The notes: a model not told the origin generated them from the sequence alone. DNA of 64,000 nucleotides from Tipula vernalis (GCA_958295665.1 OY282558.1:459311995-459375994); one strand, 5' to 3'. Counted from the first letter of the stretch, positions 23,431 to 38,000 are shown. A program made the numbers and translations.

Positions 23431-25997
23431 ATGTATGGTATAGCAATTACAGGTCTCGTGACCTATCATTTAAGGTATCAAGAACCGCAATCGGAGCACA
23501 ATTGCAGATTTCGGAATTTTACAGCTCTGAATCGGCTGAGCTATAGTAAGGTGATTTTCTTCGAATCGAACTTTCTTCGAAATGTATGGTATAGCAATTA
23601 CAGGTCTCGTGACCTATCATTTAAGGTATCAAGAACCGCAATCGGAGCACAATTGCAGATTTCGGAATTTTACAGCTCTGAATCGGCTGAGCTATAGTAA
23701 GGTGATTTTCTTCGAATCGAACTTTCTTCGAAATGTATGGTATAGCAATTACAGGTCTCGTGACCTATCATTTAAGGTATCAAGAACCGCAATCGGAGCA
23801 CAATTGCAGATTTCGGAATTTTACAGCTCTGAATCGGCTGAGCTATAGTAAGGTGATTTTCTTCGAATCGAACTTTCTTCGAAATGTATGGTATAGCAAT
23901 TACAGGTCTCGTGACCTATCATTTAAGGTATCAAGAACCGCAATCGGAGCACAATTGCAGATTTCGGAATTTTACAGCTCTGAATCGGCTGAGCTATAGT
24001 AAGGTGATTTTCTTCGAATCGAACTTTCTTCGAAATGTATGGTATAGCAATTACAGGTCTCGTGACCTATCATTTAAGGTATCAAGAACCGCAATCGGAG
24101 CACAATTGCAGATTTCGGAATTTTACAGCTCTGAATCGGCTGAGCTATAGTAAGGTGATTTTCTTCGAATCGAACTTTCTTCGAAATGTATGGTATAGCA
24201 ATTACAGGTCTCGTGACCTATCATTTAAGGTATCAAGAACCGCAATCGGAGCACAATTGCAGATTTCGGAATTTTACAGCTCTGAATCGGCTGAGCTATA
24301 GTAAGGTGATTTTCTTCGAATCGAACTTTCTTCGAAATGTATGGTATAGCAATTACAGGTCTCGTGACCTATCATTTAAGGTATCAAGAACCGCAATCGG
24401 AGCACAATTGCAGATTTCGGAATTTTACAGCTCTGAATCGGCTGAGCTATAGTAAGGTGATTTTCTTCGAATCGAACTTTCTTCGAAATGTATGGTATAG
24501 CAATTACAGGTCTCGTGACCTATCATTTAAGGTATCAAGAACCGCAATCGGAGCACAATTGCAGATTTCGGAATTTTACAGCTCTGAATCGGCTGAGCTA
24601 TAGTAAGGTGATTTTCTTCGAATCGAACTTTCTTCGAAATGTATGGTATAGCAATTACAGGTCTCGTGACCTATCATTTAAGGTATCAAGAACCGCAATC
24701 GGAGCACAATTGCAGATTTCGGATTTTTACAGCTCTGAATCGGCTGAGCTATAGTAAGGTGATTTTCTTCGAATCGATTTTTCTGTGAAATGTATGGTAT
24801 AGCAATTACAGGTCTCGTGACCTATCATTTAAGGTATCAAGAACCGCAATCGGAGCACAATTGCAGATTTCGGAATTTTACAGCTCTGAATCGGCTGAGC
24901 TATAGTAAGGTGATTTTCTTCGAATCGAACTTTCTTCGAAATGTATGGTATAGCAATTACAGGTCTCGTGACCTATCATTTAAGGTATCAAGAACCGCAA
25001 TCGGAGCACAATTGCAGATTTCGGAATTTTACAGCTCTGAATCGGCTGAGCTATAGTAAGGTGATTTTCTTCGAATCGAACTTTCTTCGAAATGTATGGT
25101 ATAGCAATTACAGGTCTCGTGACCTATCATTTAAGGTATCAAGAACCGCAATCGGAGCACAATTGCAGATTTCGGAATTTTACAGCTCTGAATCGGCTGA
25201 GCTATAGTAAGGTGATTTTCTTCGAATCGAACTTTCTTCGAAATGTATGGTATAGCAATTACAGGTCTCGTGACCTATCATTTAAGGTATCAAGAACCGC
25301 AATCGGAGCACAATTGCAGATTTCGGAATTTTACAGCTCTGAATCGGCTGAGCTATAGTAAGGTGATTTTCTTCGAATCGAACTTTCTTCGAAATGTATG
25401 GTATAGCAATTACAGGTCTCGTGACCTATCATTTAAGGTATCAAGAACCGCAATCGGAGCACAATTGCAGATTTCGGAATTTTACAGCTCTGAATCGGCT
25501 GAGCTATAGTAAGGTGATTTTCTTCGAATCGAACTTTCTTCGAAATGTATGGTATAGCAATTACAGGTCTCGTGACCTATCATTTAAGGTATCAAGAACC
25601 GCAATCGGAGCACAATTGCAGATTTCGGAATTTTACAGCTCTGAATCGGCTGAGCTATAGTAAGGTGATTTTCTTCGAATCGAACTTTCTTCGAAATGTA
25701 TGGTATAGCAATTACAGGTCTCGTGACCTATCATTTAAGGTATCAAGAACCGCAATCGGAGCACAATTGCAGATTTCGGAATTTTACAGCTCTGAATCGG
25801 CTGAGCTATAGTAAGGTGATTTTCTTCGAATCGAACTTTCTTCGAAATGTATGGTATAGCAATTACAGGTCTCGTGACCTATCATTTAAGGTATCAAGAA
25901 CCGCAATCGGAGCACAATTGCAGATTTCGGATTTTTACAGCTCTGAATCGGCTGAGCTATAGTAAGGTGATTTTCTTCGAATCGATTTTTCTGTGAA
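23431..25997 (+). repeat. 9-mer plus 8-mer S block, copy 1 (2,567 bp)
   Basis: An S' monomer at 23,431 opens a block of nine monomers and another at 24,790 opens a block of eight. Each block closes with the only CGGATTTTT monomer in it. The same 9+8 pair appears at 27,810-30,376, with a 12-mer block (25,998-27,809) between them. Confidence 0.88.
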
Positions 25998-27809
25998 ATG
26001 TATGGTATAGCAATTACAGGTCTCGTGACCTATCATTTAAGGTATCAAGAACCGCAATCGGAGCACAATTGCAGATTTCGGAATTTTACAGCTCTGAATC
26101 GGCTGAGCTATAGTAAGGTGATTTTCTTCGAATCGAACTTTCTTCGAAATGTATGGTATAGCAATTACAGGTCTCGTGACCTATCATTTAAGGTATCAAG
26201 AACCGCAATCGGAGCACAATTGCAGATTTCGGAATTTTACAGCTCTGAATCGGCTGAGCTATAGTAAGGTGATTTTCTTCGAATCGAACTTTCTTCGAAA
26301 TGTATGGTATAGCAATTACAGGTCTCGTGACCTATCATTTAAGGTATCAAGAACCGCAATCGGAGCACAATTGCAGATTTCGGAATTTTACAGCTCTGAA
26401 TCGGCTGAGCTATAGTAAGGTGATTTTCTTCGAATCGAACTTTCTTCGAAATGTATGGTATAGCAATTACAGGTCTCGTGACCTATCATTTAAGGTATCA
26501 AGAACCGCAATCGGAGCACAATTGCAGATTTCGGAATTTTACAGCTCTGAATCGGCTGAGCTATAGTAAGGTGATTTTCTTCGAATCGAACTTTCTTCGA
26601 AATGTATGGTATAGCAATTACAGGTCTCGTGACCTATCATTTAAGGTATCAAGAACCGCAATCGGAGCACAATTGCAGATTTCGGAATTTTACAGCTCTG
26701 AATCGGCTGAGCTATAGTAAGGTGATTTTCTTCGAATCGAACTTTCTTCGAAATGTATGGTATAGCAATTACAGGTCTCGTGACCTATCATTTAAGGTAT
26801 CAAGAACCGCAATCGGAGCACAATTGCAGATTTCGGAATTTTACAGCTCTGAATCGGCTGAGCTATAGTAAGGTGATTTTCTTCGAATCGAACTTTCTTC
26901 GAAATGTATGGTATAGCAATTACAGGTCTCGTGACCTATCATTTAAGGTATCAAGAACCGCAATCGGAGCACAATTGCAGATTTCGGAATTTTACAGCTC
27001 TGAATCGGCTGAGCTATAGTAAGGTGATTTTCTTCGAATCGAACTTTCTTCGAAATGTATGGTATAGCAATTACAGGTCTCGTGACCTATCATTTAAGGT
27101 ATCAAGAACCGCAATCGGAGCACAATTGCAGATTTCGGAATTTTACAGCTCTGAATCGGCTGAGCTATAGTAAGGTGATTTTCTTCGAATCGAACTTTCT
27201 TCGAAATGTATGGTATAGCAATTACAGGTCTCGTGACCTATCATTTAAGGTATCAAGAACCGCAATCGGAGCACAATTGCAGATTTCGGAATTTTACAGC
27301 TCTGAATCGGCTGAGCTATAGTAAGGTGATTTTCTTCGAATCGAACTTTCTTCGAAATGTATGGTATAGCAATTACAGGTCTCGTGACCTATCATTTAAG
27401 GTATCAAGAACCGCAATCGGAGCACAATTGCAGATTTCGGAATTTTACAGCTCTGAATCGGCTGAGCTATAGTAAGGTGATTTTCTTCGAATCGAACTTT
27501 CTTCGAAATGTATGGTATAGCAATTACAGGTCTCGTGACCTATCATTTAAGGTATCAAGAACCGCAATCGGAGCACAATTGCAGATTTCGGAATTTTACA
27601 GCTCTGAATCGGCTGAGCTATAGTAAGGTGATTTTCTTCGAATCGAACTTTCTTCGAAATGTATGGTATAGCAATTACAGGTCTCGTGACCTATCATTTA
27701 AGGTATCAAGAACCGCAATCGGAGCACAATTGCAGATTTCGGATTTTTACAGCTCTGAATCGGCTGAGCTATAGTAAGGTGATTTTCTTCGAATCGATTT
27801 TTCTGTGAA

Positions 27810-30376
27810 ATGTATGGTATAGCAATTACAGGTCTCGTGACCTATCATTTAAGGTATCAAGAACCGCAATCGGAGCACAATTGCAGATTTCGGAATTTTA
27901 CAGCTCTGAATCGGCTGAGCTATAGTAAGGTGATTTTCTTCGAATCGAACTTTCTTCGAAATGTATGGTATAGCAATTACAGGTCTCGTGACCTATCATT
28001 TAAGGTATCAAGAACCGCAATCGGAGCACAATTGCAGATTTCGGAATTTTACAGCTCTGAATCGGCTGAGCTATAGTAAGGTGATTTTCTTCGAATCGAA
28101 CTTTCTTCGAAATGTATGGTATAGCAATTACAGGTCTCGTGACCTATCATTTAAGGTATCAAGAACCGCAATCGGAGCACAATTGCAGATTTCGGAATTT
28201 TACAGCTCTGAATCGGCTGAGCTATAGTAAGGTGATTTTCTTCGAATCGAACTTTCTTCGAAATGTATGGTATAGCAATTACAGGTCTCGTGACCTATCA
28301 TTTAAGGTATCAAGAACCGCAATCGGAGCACAATTGCAGATTTCGGAATTTTACAGCTCTGAATCGGCTGAGCTATAGTAAGGTGATTTTCTTCGAATCG
28401 AACTTTCTTCGAAATGTATGGTATAGCAATTACAGGTCTCGTGACCTATCATTTAAGGTATCAAGAACCGCAATCGGAGCACAATTGCAGATTTCGGAAT
28501 TTTACAGCTCTGAATCGGCTGAGCTATAGTAAGGTGATTTTCTTCGAATCGAACTTTCTTCGAAATGTATGGTATAGCAATTACAGGTCTCGTGACCTAT
28601 CATTTAAGGTATCAAGAACCGCAATCGGAGCACAATTGCAGATTTCGGAATTTTACAGCTCTGAATCGGCTGAGCTATAGTAAGGTGATTTTCTTCGAAT
28701 CGAACTTTCTTCGAAATGTATGGTATAGCAATTACAGGTCTCGTGACCTATCATTTAAGGTATCAAGAACCGCAATCGGAGCACAATTGCAGATTTCGGA
28801 ATTTTACAGCTCTGAATCGGCTGAGCTATAGTAAGGTGATTTTCTTCGAATCGAACTTTCTTCGAAATGTATGGTATAGCAATTACAGGTCTCGTGACCT
28901 ATCATTTAAGGTATCAAGAACCGCAATCGGAGCACAATTGCAGATTTCGGAATTTTACAGCTCTGAATCGGCTGAGCTATAGTAAGGTGATTTTCTTCGA
29001 ATCGAACTTTCTTCGAAATGTATGGTATAGCAATTACAGGTCTCGTGACCTATCATTTAAGGTATCAAGAACCGCAATCGGAGCACAATTGCAGATTTCG
29101 GATTTTTACAGCTCTGAATCGGCTGAGCTATAGTAAGGTGATTTTCTTCGAATCGATTTTTCTGTGAAATGTATGGTATAGCAATTACAGGTCTCGTGAC
29201 CTATCATTTAAGGTATCAAGAACCGCAATCGGAGCACAATTGCAGATTTCGGAATTTTACAGCTCTGAATCGGCTGAGCTATAGTAAGGTGATTTTCTTC
29301 GAATCGAACTTTCTTCGAAATGTATGGTATAGCAATTACAGGTCTCGTGACCTATCATTTAAGGTATCAAGAACCGCAATCGGAGCACAATTGCAGATTT
29401 CGGAATTTTACAGCTCTGAATCGGCTGAGCTATAGTAAGGTGATTTTCTTCGAATCGAACTTTCTTCGAAATGTATGGTATAGCAATTACAGGTCTCGTG
29501 ACCTATCATTTAAGGTATCAAGAACCGCAATCGGAGCACAATTGCAGATTTCGGAATTTTACAGCTCTGAATCGGCTGAGCTATAGTAAGGTGATTTTCT
29601 TCGAATCGAACTTTCTTCGAAATGTATGGTATAGCAATTACAGGTCTCGTGACCTATCATTTAAGGTATCAAGAACCGCAATCGGAGCACAATTGCAGAT
29701 TTCGGAATTTTACAGCTCTGAATCGGCTGAGCTATAGTAAGGTGATTTTCTTCGAATCGAACTTTCTTCGAAATGTATGGTATAGCAATTACAGGTCTCG
29801 TGACCTATCATTTAAGGTATCAAGAACCGCAATCGGAGCACAATTGCAGATTTCGGAATTTTACAGCTCTGAATCGGCTGAGCTATAGTAAGGTGATTTT
29901 CTTCGAATCGAACTTTCTTCGAAATGTATGGTATAGCAATTACAGGTCTCGTGACCTATCATTTAAGGTATCAAGAACCGCAATCGGAGCACAATTGCAG
30001 ATTTCGGAATTTTACAGCTCTGAATCGGCTGAGCTATAGTAAGGTGATTTTCTTCGAATCGAACTTTCTTCGAAATGTATGGTATAGCAATTACAGGTCT
30101 CGTGACCTATCATTTAAGGTATCAAGAACCGCAATCGGAGCACAATTGCAGATTTCGGAATTTTACAGCTCTGAATCGGCTGAGCTATAGTAAGGTGATT
30201 TTCTTCGAATCGAACTTTCTTCGAAATGTATGGTATAGCAATTACAGGTCTCGTGACCTATCATTTAAGGTATCAAGAACCGCAATCGGAGCACAATTGC
30301 AGATTTCGGATTTTTACAGCTCTGAATCGGCTGAGCTATAGTAAGGTGATTTTCTTCGAATCGATTTTTCTGTGAA
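27810..30376 (+). repeat. 9-mer plus 8-mer S block, copy 2 (2,567 bp)
   Basis: S' starts at 27,810 and 29,169 define blocks of nine and eight monomers, repeating the arrangement at 23,431. A four-monomer block (30,377-30,980) follows, then a final S' at 30,981. Confidence 0.88.
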
Positions 30377-31129
30377 ATGTATGGTATAGCAATTACAGGT
30401 CTCGTGACCTATCATTTAAGGTATCAAGAACCGCAATCGGAGCACAATTGCAGATTTCGGAATTTTACAGCTCTGAATCGGCTGAGCTATAGTAAGGTGA
30501 TTTTCTTCGAATCGAACTTTCTTCGAAATGTATGGTATAGCAATTACAGGTCTCGTGACCTATCATTTAAGGTATCAAGAACCGCAATCGGAGCACAATT
30601 GCAGATTTCGGAATTTTACAGCTCTGAATCGGCTGAGCTATAGTAAGGTGATTTTCTTCGAATCGAACTTTCTTCGAAATGTATGGTATAGCAATTACAG
30701 GTCTCGTGACCTATCATTTAAGGTATCAAGAACCGCAATCGGAGCACAATTGCAGATTTCGGAATTTTACAGCTCTGAATCGGCTGAGCTATAGTAAGGT
30801 GATTTTCTTCGAATCGAACTTTCTTCGAAATGTATGGTATAGCAATTACAGGTCTCGTGACCTATCATTTAAGGTATCAAGAACCGCAATCGGAGCACAA
30901 TTGCAGATTTCGGATTTTTACAGCTCTGAATCGGCTGAGCTATAGTAAGGTGATTTTCTTCGAATCGATTTTTCTGTGAAATGTATGGTATAGCAATTAC
31001 AGGTCTCGTGACCTATCATTTAAGGTATCAAGAACCGCAATCGGAGCACAATTGCAGATTTCGGATTTTTACAGCTCTGAATCGGCTGAGCTATAGTAAG
31101 GTGATTTTCTTCGAATCGAACTTTCTTCG

Positions 31130-34100
31130 AAATGTATGTATAGCAATTACAGTTCTCGTGACCTATCATTTAAGGTATCAAGAACCGCAATCGGAGCACA
31201 ATTGCAGATTTCGGAATTTTACAGCTCTGAATCGGCTGAGCTATAGTAGGTGATTTTCTTCGAATCGAACTTTCTTCGAAATGTATGGTATAGCAATTAC
31301 AGGTCTCGTGGCCTATCATTTAAGGTATCAAGAACCGCAATCGGAGCACAATTGCAGATTTCGGATTTTTACAGCTCTGAATCGGCTGAGCTATAGTAAG
31401 GTGATTTTCTTCGAATCGATTTTTCTGTGAAATGTATGGAAATAATCAACCAATTTTAATGCGGTTTGGCATAACAATTACAAGTCCCGAGACCTATCAT
31501 TTAAGGTATCAAGAACCGCAATCAGAGCACAATTGCAGATTTCGGAATTTTACAGCTCTGAATCGGCTGAGCTATAGTAAGGTGATTTTCTTCGAATCGA
31601 ACTTTCTTCGAAATGTATGGTATAGCAATTACAGGTCTCGTGACCTATCATTTAAGGTATCAAGAACCGCAATCGGAGCACAATTGCAGATTTCGGATTT
31701 TTACAGCTCTGAATCGGCTGAGCTATTGTATGGTGATTTTCTTCGAATCGATTTTTCTGTGAAATGTATGGAAATAATCAACCAATTTTAATGCGGTTTG
31801 GCATAACAATTACAAGTCCCGAGACCTATCATTTAAGGTATCAAGAACCGCAATCGGAGCACAATTGCAGATTTCGGAATTTTACAGCTCTGAATCGGCT
31901 GAGCTATAGTAAGGTGATTTTCTTCGAATCGAACTTTCTTCGAAATGTATGGTATAGCAATTACAGGTCTCGTGACCTATCATTTAAGGTATCAAGAACC
32001 GCAATCGGAGCACAATTGCAGATTTCGGATTTTTACAGCTCTGAATCGGCTGAGCTATAGTAAGGTGATTTTCTTCGAATCGAACTTTCTTCGAAATGTA
32101 TGGTATAGCAATTACAGGTCTCGTGACCTATCATTTAAGGTATCAAGAACCGCAATCGGAGCACAATTGCAGATTTCGGATTTTTACAGCTCTGAATCGG
32201 CTGAGCTATAGTAAGGTGATTTTCTTCGAATCGAACTTTCTTCGAAATGTATGGTAAAGCAATTACAGGTCTCGTGACCTATCATTTAAGGTATCAAAAA
32301 ACCGCAATCGGAGCACAATTGCAGATTTCGGAATTTTACAGCTCTGAATCGGCTGAGCTATAGTAAGGTGTTTTCTTCGAATCGAACTTTCTTCGAAATG
32401 TATGGTATAGCAATTACAGGTCTCGTGACCTATCATTTAAGGTATCAAGAACCGCAATCGGAGCACAATTGCAGATTTCGGATTTTTACAGCTCTGAATC
32501 GGCTGAGCTATAGTAAGGTGATTTTCTTCGAATCGATTTTTCTGTGAAATGTATGGAAATAATCAACCAATTTTAATGCGGTTTGGCATAACAATTACAA
32601 GTCCCGAGACCTATCATTTAAGGTATCAAGAACCGCAATCAGAGCACAATTGCAGATTTCGGAATTTTACAGCTCTGAATCGGGCTGAGCTATAGTAAGG
32701 TGATTTTCTTCGAATCGAACTTTCTTCGAAATGTATGGTATAGCAATTACAGGTCTCGTGACCTATCATTTAAGGTATCAAGAACCGCAATCGGAGCACA
32801 ATTGCAGATTTCGGATTTTTACAGCCTCTGAATCGGCTGAGCTATAGTATGGTGATTTTCTTCGAATCGATTTTTCTGTGAAATGTATGGAAATAATCAA
32901 CCAATTTTAATGCGGTTTGGCATAACAATTACAAGTCCCGAGACCTATCATTTAAGGTATCCAAGAACCGCAATCAGAGCACAATTGCAGATTTCGGAAT
33001 TTTACAGCTCTGAATCGGCTGAGCTATAGTAAGGTGATTTTCTTCGAATCGAACTTTCTTCGAAATGTATGGTATAGCAATTACAGGTCTCGTGACCTAT
33101 CATTTAAGGTATCAAGAACCGCAATCGGAGCACAATTGCAGATTTCAGATTTTTACAGCTCTGAATCGGCTGAGCTATAGTAAGGTGATTTTCTTCGAAT
33201 CGAACTTTCTTCGAAATGTATGGTATAGCAATTACAGGTCTCGTGACCTATCATTTAAGGTATCAAGAACCCGCAATCGGAGCACAATGCAGATTTCGGA
33301 ATTTTACAGCTCTGAATCGGCTGAGCTATAGTAAGGTGATTTCTTCGAATCGAACTTTCTTCGAAATGTATGGTATAGCAATTACAGGTCTCGTGACCTA
33401 TCATTTAATTTATCAAGAACCGCAATCGGAGCACAATTGCAGATTTCGGAATTTTACAGCTCTGAATCGGCTGAGCTATAGTAAGGTGATTTCTTCGAAT
33501 CGAACTTTCTTCGAAATGTATGGTATAGCAATTACAGGTCTCGTGACCTATCACTCAGAGTATCAAGAACCGCAATCGGAGCACAATTGCAGATTTCGGA
33601 TTTTTACAGCTCTGAATCGGCTGAGCTATAATAAGGTGATTTTCTTCGAATCGATTTCTCTGTGAAATGTATGGAAATAATCAACCAATTTTAATGCGGT
33701 TTGGCATAACAATTACAAGTCCCGAGACCTATCATTTAAGGTATCAAGAACCGCAATCGAGCACAATTGCAGATTTCGGAATTTTACAGCTCTGAATCGG
33801 CTGAGCTATAGTAAGGTGATTTTCTTCGAATCGAACTTTCTTCGAAATGTATGGTATAGCAATTACAGGTCTCGTGACCTATCATTTAATTTATCAAGAC
33901 CGCAATCGGAGCACAATTGCAGATTTCGGAATTTTACAGCTCTGAATCGGCTGAGCTATAGTAAGGTGATTTTCTTCGAATCGAACTTTTCTTCGAAAAT
34001 GTATGGTATAGCAATTACAGGGTCTCGTGACCTATCACTCAGAGTATCAAGAACCGCAATCGGAGCACAATTGCAGATTTCGGATTTTACAGCTCTGAAT

Positions 34101-35015
34101 CGGCTGAGCTATAGTAAGGTGATTTTCTTCGAATCGATTTCTCTGTGAAATGTATGGAAATAATCAACCAATTTTAATGCGGTTTGGCATAACAATTACA
34201 AGTCCCGAGACCTATCATTTAAGGTATCACGAACCGCAATCGGAGCACAATTGCAGATTTCGGAATTTTACAGCTCTGAATCGGCTGAGCTATAGTAAGG
34301 TGATTTTCTTCGAATCGAACTTTCTTCGAAATGTATGGTATAGCAATTACAGGTCTCGTGACCTATCATTTAATTTATCAAGAACCGCAATCGGAGCACA
34401 ATTGCAGATTTCGGAATTTTACAGCTCTGAATCGGCTGAGCTATAGTAAGGTGATTTTCTTCGAATCGAACTTTCTTCGAAATGTATGGTATAGCAATTA
34501 CAGGTCTCGTGACCTATCACTCAGAGTATCAAGAACCCGCAATCGGAGCACAATTGCAGATTTCGGATTTTTACAGCTCTGAATCGGCTGAGCTATAGTA
34601 AGGTGATTTTCTCGAATCGATTTCTCTGTGAAATGTATGGAAATAGTCAACCAATTTTAATGCGGTTTGGCATAACAATTACAAGTCCCGAGACCTATCA
34701 TTTAAGGTATCAAGAACCGCAATCGGAGCACAATTGCAGATTTCGGAATTTTACAGCTCTGAATCGGCTGAGCTATAGTAAGGTGATTTTCTTCGAATCG
34801 AACTTTCTTCGAAATGTATGGTATAGCAATTACAGGTCTCGTGACCTATCATTTAAGGTATCAAGAACCGCAATCGGAGCACAATTGCAGATTTCGGATT
34901 TTTACAGCTCTGAATCGGCTGAGCTATAGTAAGGTGATTTTCTACGAATCGATTTTTCTGTGGAAATGTATGGAAATAGTCAACCAATTTTAATGCGGTT
35001 TGGCATAACATTACA
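31130..35015 (+). other. Segment dense in single-base indels (suspected consensus error)
   Basis: About 20 one-base insertions or deletions occur here, breaking the exact 151/181 spacing. Examples are a lost G at 31,138, a lost A at 31,248, an extra A near 32,300, a lost A at 32,371, extra G at 32,683, extra C at 32,825, 32,961 and 33,271, a lost T at 33,288, 33,341, 34,086 and 34,611, extra T and A near 33,990-33,998, extra G at 34,020 and 34,962, and a lost A near 35,010. Most change the length of a run of identical bases. The related copy at 51.8-55.3 kb has only one such indel (54,290), shared with 33,491. Confidence 0.88.
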
Positions 35016-38000
35016 AGTCCCGAGACCTATCATTTAAGGTATCAAGAACCGCAATCGGAGCACAATTGCAGATTTCGGAATTTTACAGCTCTGAATCGGC
35101 TGAGCTATAGTAAGGTGATTTTCTTCGAATCGAACTTTCTTCGAAATGTATGGTATAGCAATTACAGGTCTCGTGACCTATCATTTAAGGTATCAAGAAC
35201 CGCAATCGGAGCACAATTGCAGATTTCAGATTTTTACAGCTCTGAATCGGCTGAGCTATAGTAAGGTGATTTTCTTCGAATCGAACTTTCTTCGAAATGT
35301 ATGGTATAGCAATTACAGGTCTCGTGACCTATCATTTAATTTATCAAGAACCGCAATCGGAGCACAATTGCAGATTTCGGAATTTTACAGCTCTGAATCG
35401 GCTGAGCTATAGTAAGGTGATTTTCTTCGAATCGAACTTTCTTCGAAATGTATGGTATAGCAATTACAGGTCTCGTGACCTATCATTTAAGGTATCAAGA
35501 ACCGCAATCGGAGCACAATTGCAGATTTCAGATTTTTACAGCTCTGAATCGGCTGAGCTATAGTAAGGTGATTTTCTTCGAATCGAACTTTCTTCGAAAT
35601 GTATGGTATAGCAATTACAGGTCTCGTGACCTATCATTTAATTTATCAAGAACCGCAATCGGAGCACAATTGCAGATTTCGGATTTTTACAGCTCTGAAT
35701 CGGCTGAGCTATAGTAAGGTGATTTTCTTCGAATCGATTTTTCTGTGAAATGTATGGAAATAGTCAACCAATTTTAATGCGGTTTGGCATAACAATTACA
35801 AGTCCCGAGACCTATCATTTAAGGTATCAAGAACCGCAATCGGAGCACAATTGCAGATTTCGGAATTTTACAGCTCTGAATCGGCTGAGCTATAGTAAGG
35901 TGATTTTCTTCGAATCGAACTTTCTTCGAAATGTATGGTATAGCAATTACAGGTCTCGTGACCTATCATTTAAGGTATCAAGAACCGCAATCGGAGCACA
36001 ATTGCAGATTTCAGATTTTTACAGCTCTGAATCGGCTGAGCTATAGTAAGGTGATTTTCTTCGAATCGAACTTTCTTCGAAATGTATGGTATAGCAATTA
36101 CAGGTCTCGTGACCTATCATTTAATTTATCAAGAACCGCAATCGGAGCACAATTGCAGATTTCGGATTTTTACAGCTCTGAATCGGCTGAGCTATAGTAA
36201 GGTGATTTTCTTCGAATCGATTTTTCTGTGAAATGTATGGAAATAGTCAACCAATTTTAATGCGGTTTGGCATAACAATTACAAGTCCCGAGACCTATCA
36301 TTTAAGGTATCAAGAACCGCAATCGGAGCACAATTGCAGATTTCGGAATTTTACAGCTCTGAATCGGCTGAGCTATAGTAAGGTGATTTTCTTCGAATCG
36401 AACTTTCTTCGAAATGTATGGTATAGCAATTACAGGTCTCGTGACCTATCATTTAAGGTATCAAGAACCGCAATCGGAGCACAATTGCAGATTTCAGATT
36501 TTTACAGCTCTGAATCGGCTGAGCTATAGTAAGGTGATTTTCTTCGAATCGAACTTTCTTCGAAATGTATGGTATAGCAATTACAGGTCTCGTGACCTAT
36601 CATTTAATTTATCAAGAACCGCAATCGGAGCACAATTGCAGATTTCGGAATTTTACAGCTCTGAATCGGCTGAGCTATAGTAAGGTGATTTTCTTCGAAT
36701 CGAACTTTCTTCGAAATGTATGGTATAGCAATTACAGGTCTCGTGACCTATCATTTAAGGTATCAAGAACCGCAATCGGAGCACAATTGCAGATTTCAGA
36801 TTTTTACAGCTCTGAATCGGCTGAGCTATAGTAAGGTGATTTTCTTCGAATCGAACTTTCTTCGAAATGTATGGTATAGCAATTACAGGTCTCGTGACCT
36901 ATCATTTAATTTATCAAGAACCGCAATCGGAGCACAATTGCAGATTTCGGATTTTTACAGCTCTGAATCGGCTGAGCTATAGTAAGGTGATTTTCTTCGA
37001 ATCGATTTCTCTGTGAAATGTATGGAAATAATCAACCAATTTTAATGCGGTTTGGCATAACAATTACAAGTCCCGAGACCTATCATTTAAGGTATCACGA
37101 ACCGCAATCGGAGCACAATTGCAGATTTCGGAATTTTACAGCTCTGAATCGGCTGAGCTATAGTAAGGTGATTTTCTTCGAATCGAACTTTCTTCGAAAT
37201 GTATGGTATAGCAATTACAGGTCTCGTGACCTATCACTCAGAGTATCAAGAACCGCAATCGGAGCACAATTGCAGATTTCGGATTTTTACAGCTCTGAAT
37301 CGGCTGAGCTATAGTAAGGTGATTTTCTTCGAATCGATTTCTCTGTGAAATGTATGGAAATAATCAACCAATTTTAATGCGGTTTGGCATAACAATTACA
37401 AGTCCCGAGACCTATCATTTAAGGTATCACGAACCGCAATCGGAGCACAATTGCAGATTTCGGAATTTTACAGCTCTGAATCGGCTGAGCTATAGTAAGG
37501 TGATTTTCTTCGAATCGAACTTTCTTCGAAATGTATGGTATAGCAATTACAGGTCTCGTGACCTATCATTTAATTTATCAAGAACCGCAATCGGAGCACA
37601 ATTGCAGATTTCGGAATTTTACAGCTCTGAATCGGCTGAGCTATAGTAAGGTGATTTTCTTCGAATCGAACTTTCTTCGAAATGTATGGTATAGCAATTA
37701 CAGGTCTCGTGACCTATCACTCAGAGTATCAAGAACCGCAATCGGAGCACAATTGCAGATTTCGGATTTTTACAGCTCTGAATCGGCTGAGCTATAGTAA
37801 GGTGATTTTCTTCGAATCGATTTCTCTGTGAAATGTATGGAAATAATCAACCAATTTTAATGCGGTTTGGCATAACAATTACAAGTCCCGAGACCTATCA
37901 TTTAAGGTATCAAGAACCGCAATCGGAGCACAATTGCAGATTTCGGAATTTTACAGCTCTGAATCGGCTGAGCTATAGTAAGGTGATTTTCTTCGAATCG

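Larger units (their letters stand above)
21921..31431 (+). repeat. Run of 63 consecutive S monomers (9.5 kb)
   Basis: No L monomer occurs in this stretch. Its 9,511 bp equals 63 x 151 minus two single-base deletions at about 31,138 and 31,248. From 22,374 to 30,980 nearly every monomer is the same sequence (CATTTAAGG, CGGAATTTT). The only regular interruption is a CGGATTTTT monomer followed by a chimeric S' start. This is the most homogenised part of the window and therefore the part whose true copy number is least certain. Confidence 0.92.

Noticed and set aside
31132..35015. Degenerate, decaying satellite boundary inside the array
   Set aside because: Decay should bring substitutions as well as indels and should grade into the flanks. 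Here changes are mainly one-base run-length indels, start and stop sharply, and are absent from the sister copy. A consensus error fits better, though it is not proven.
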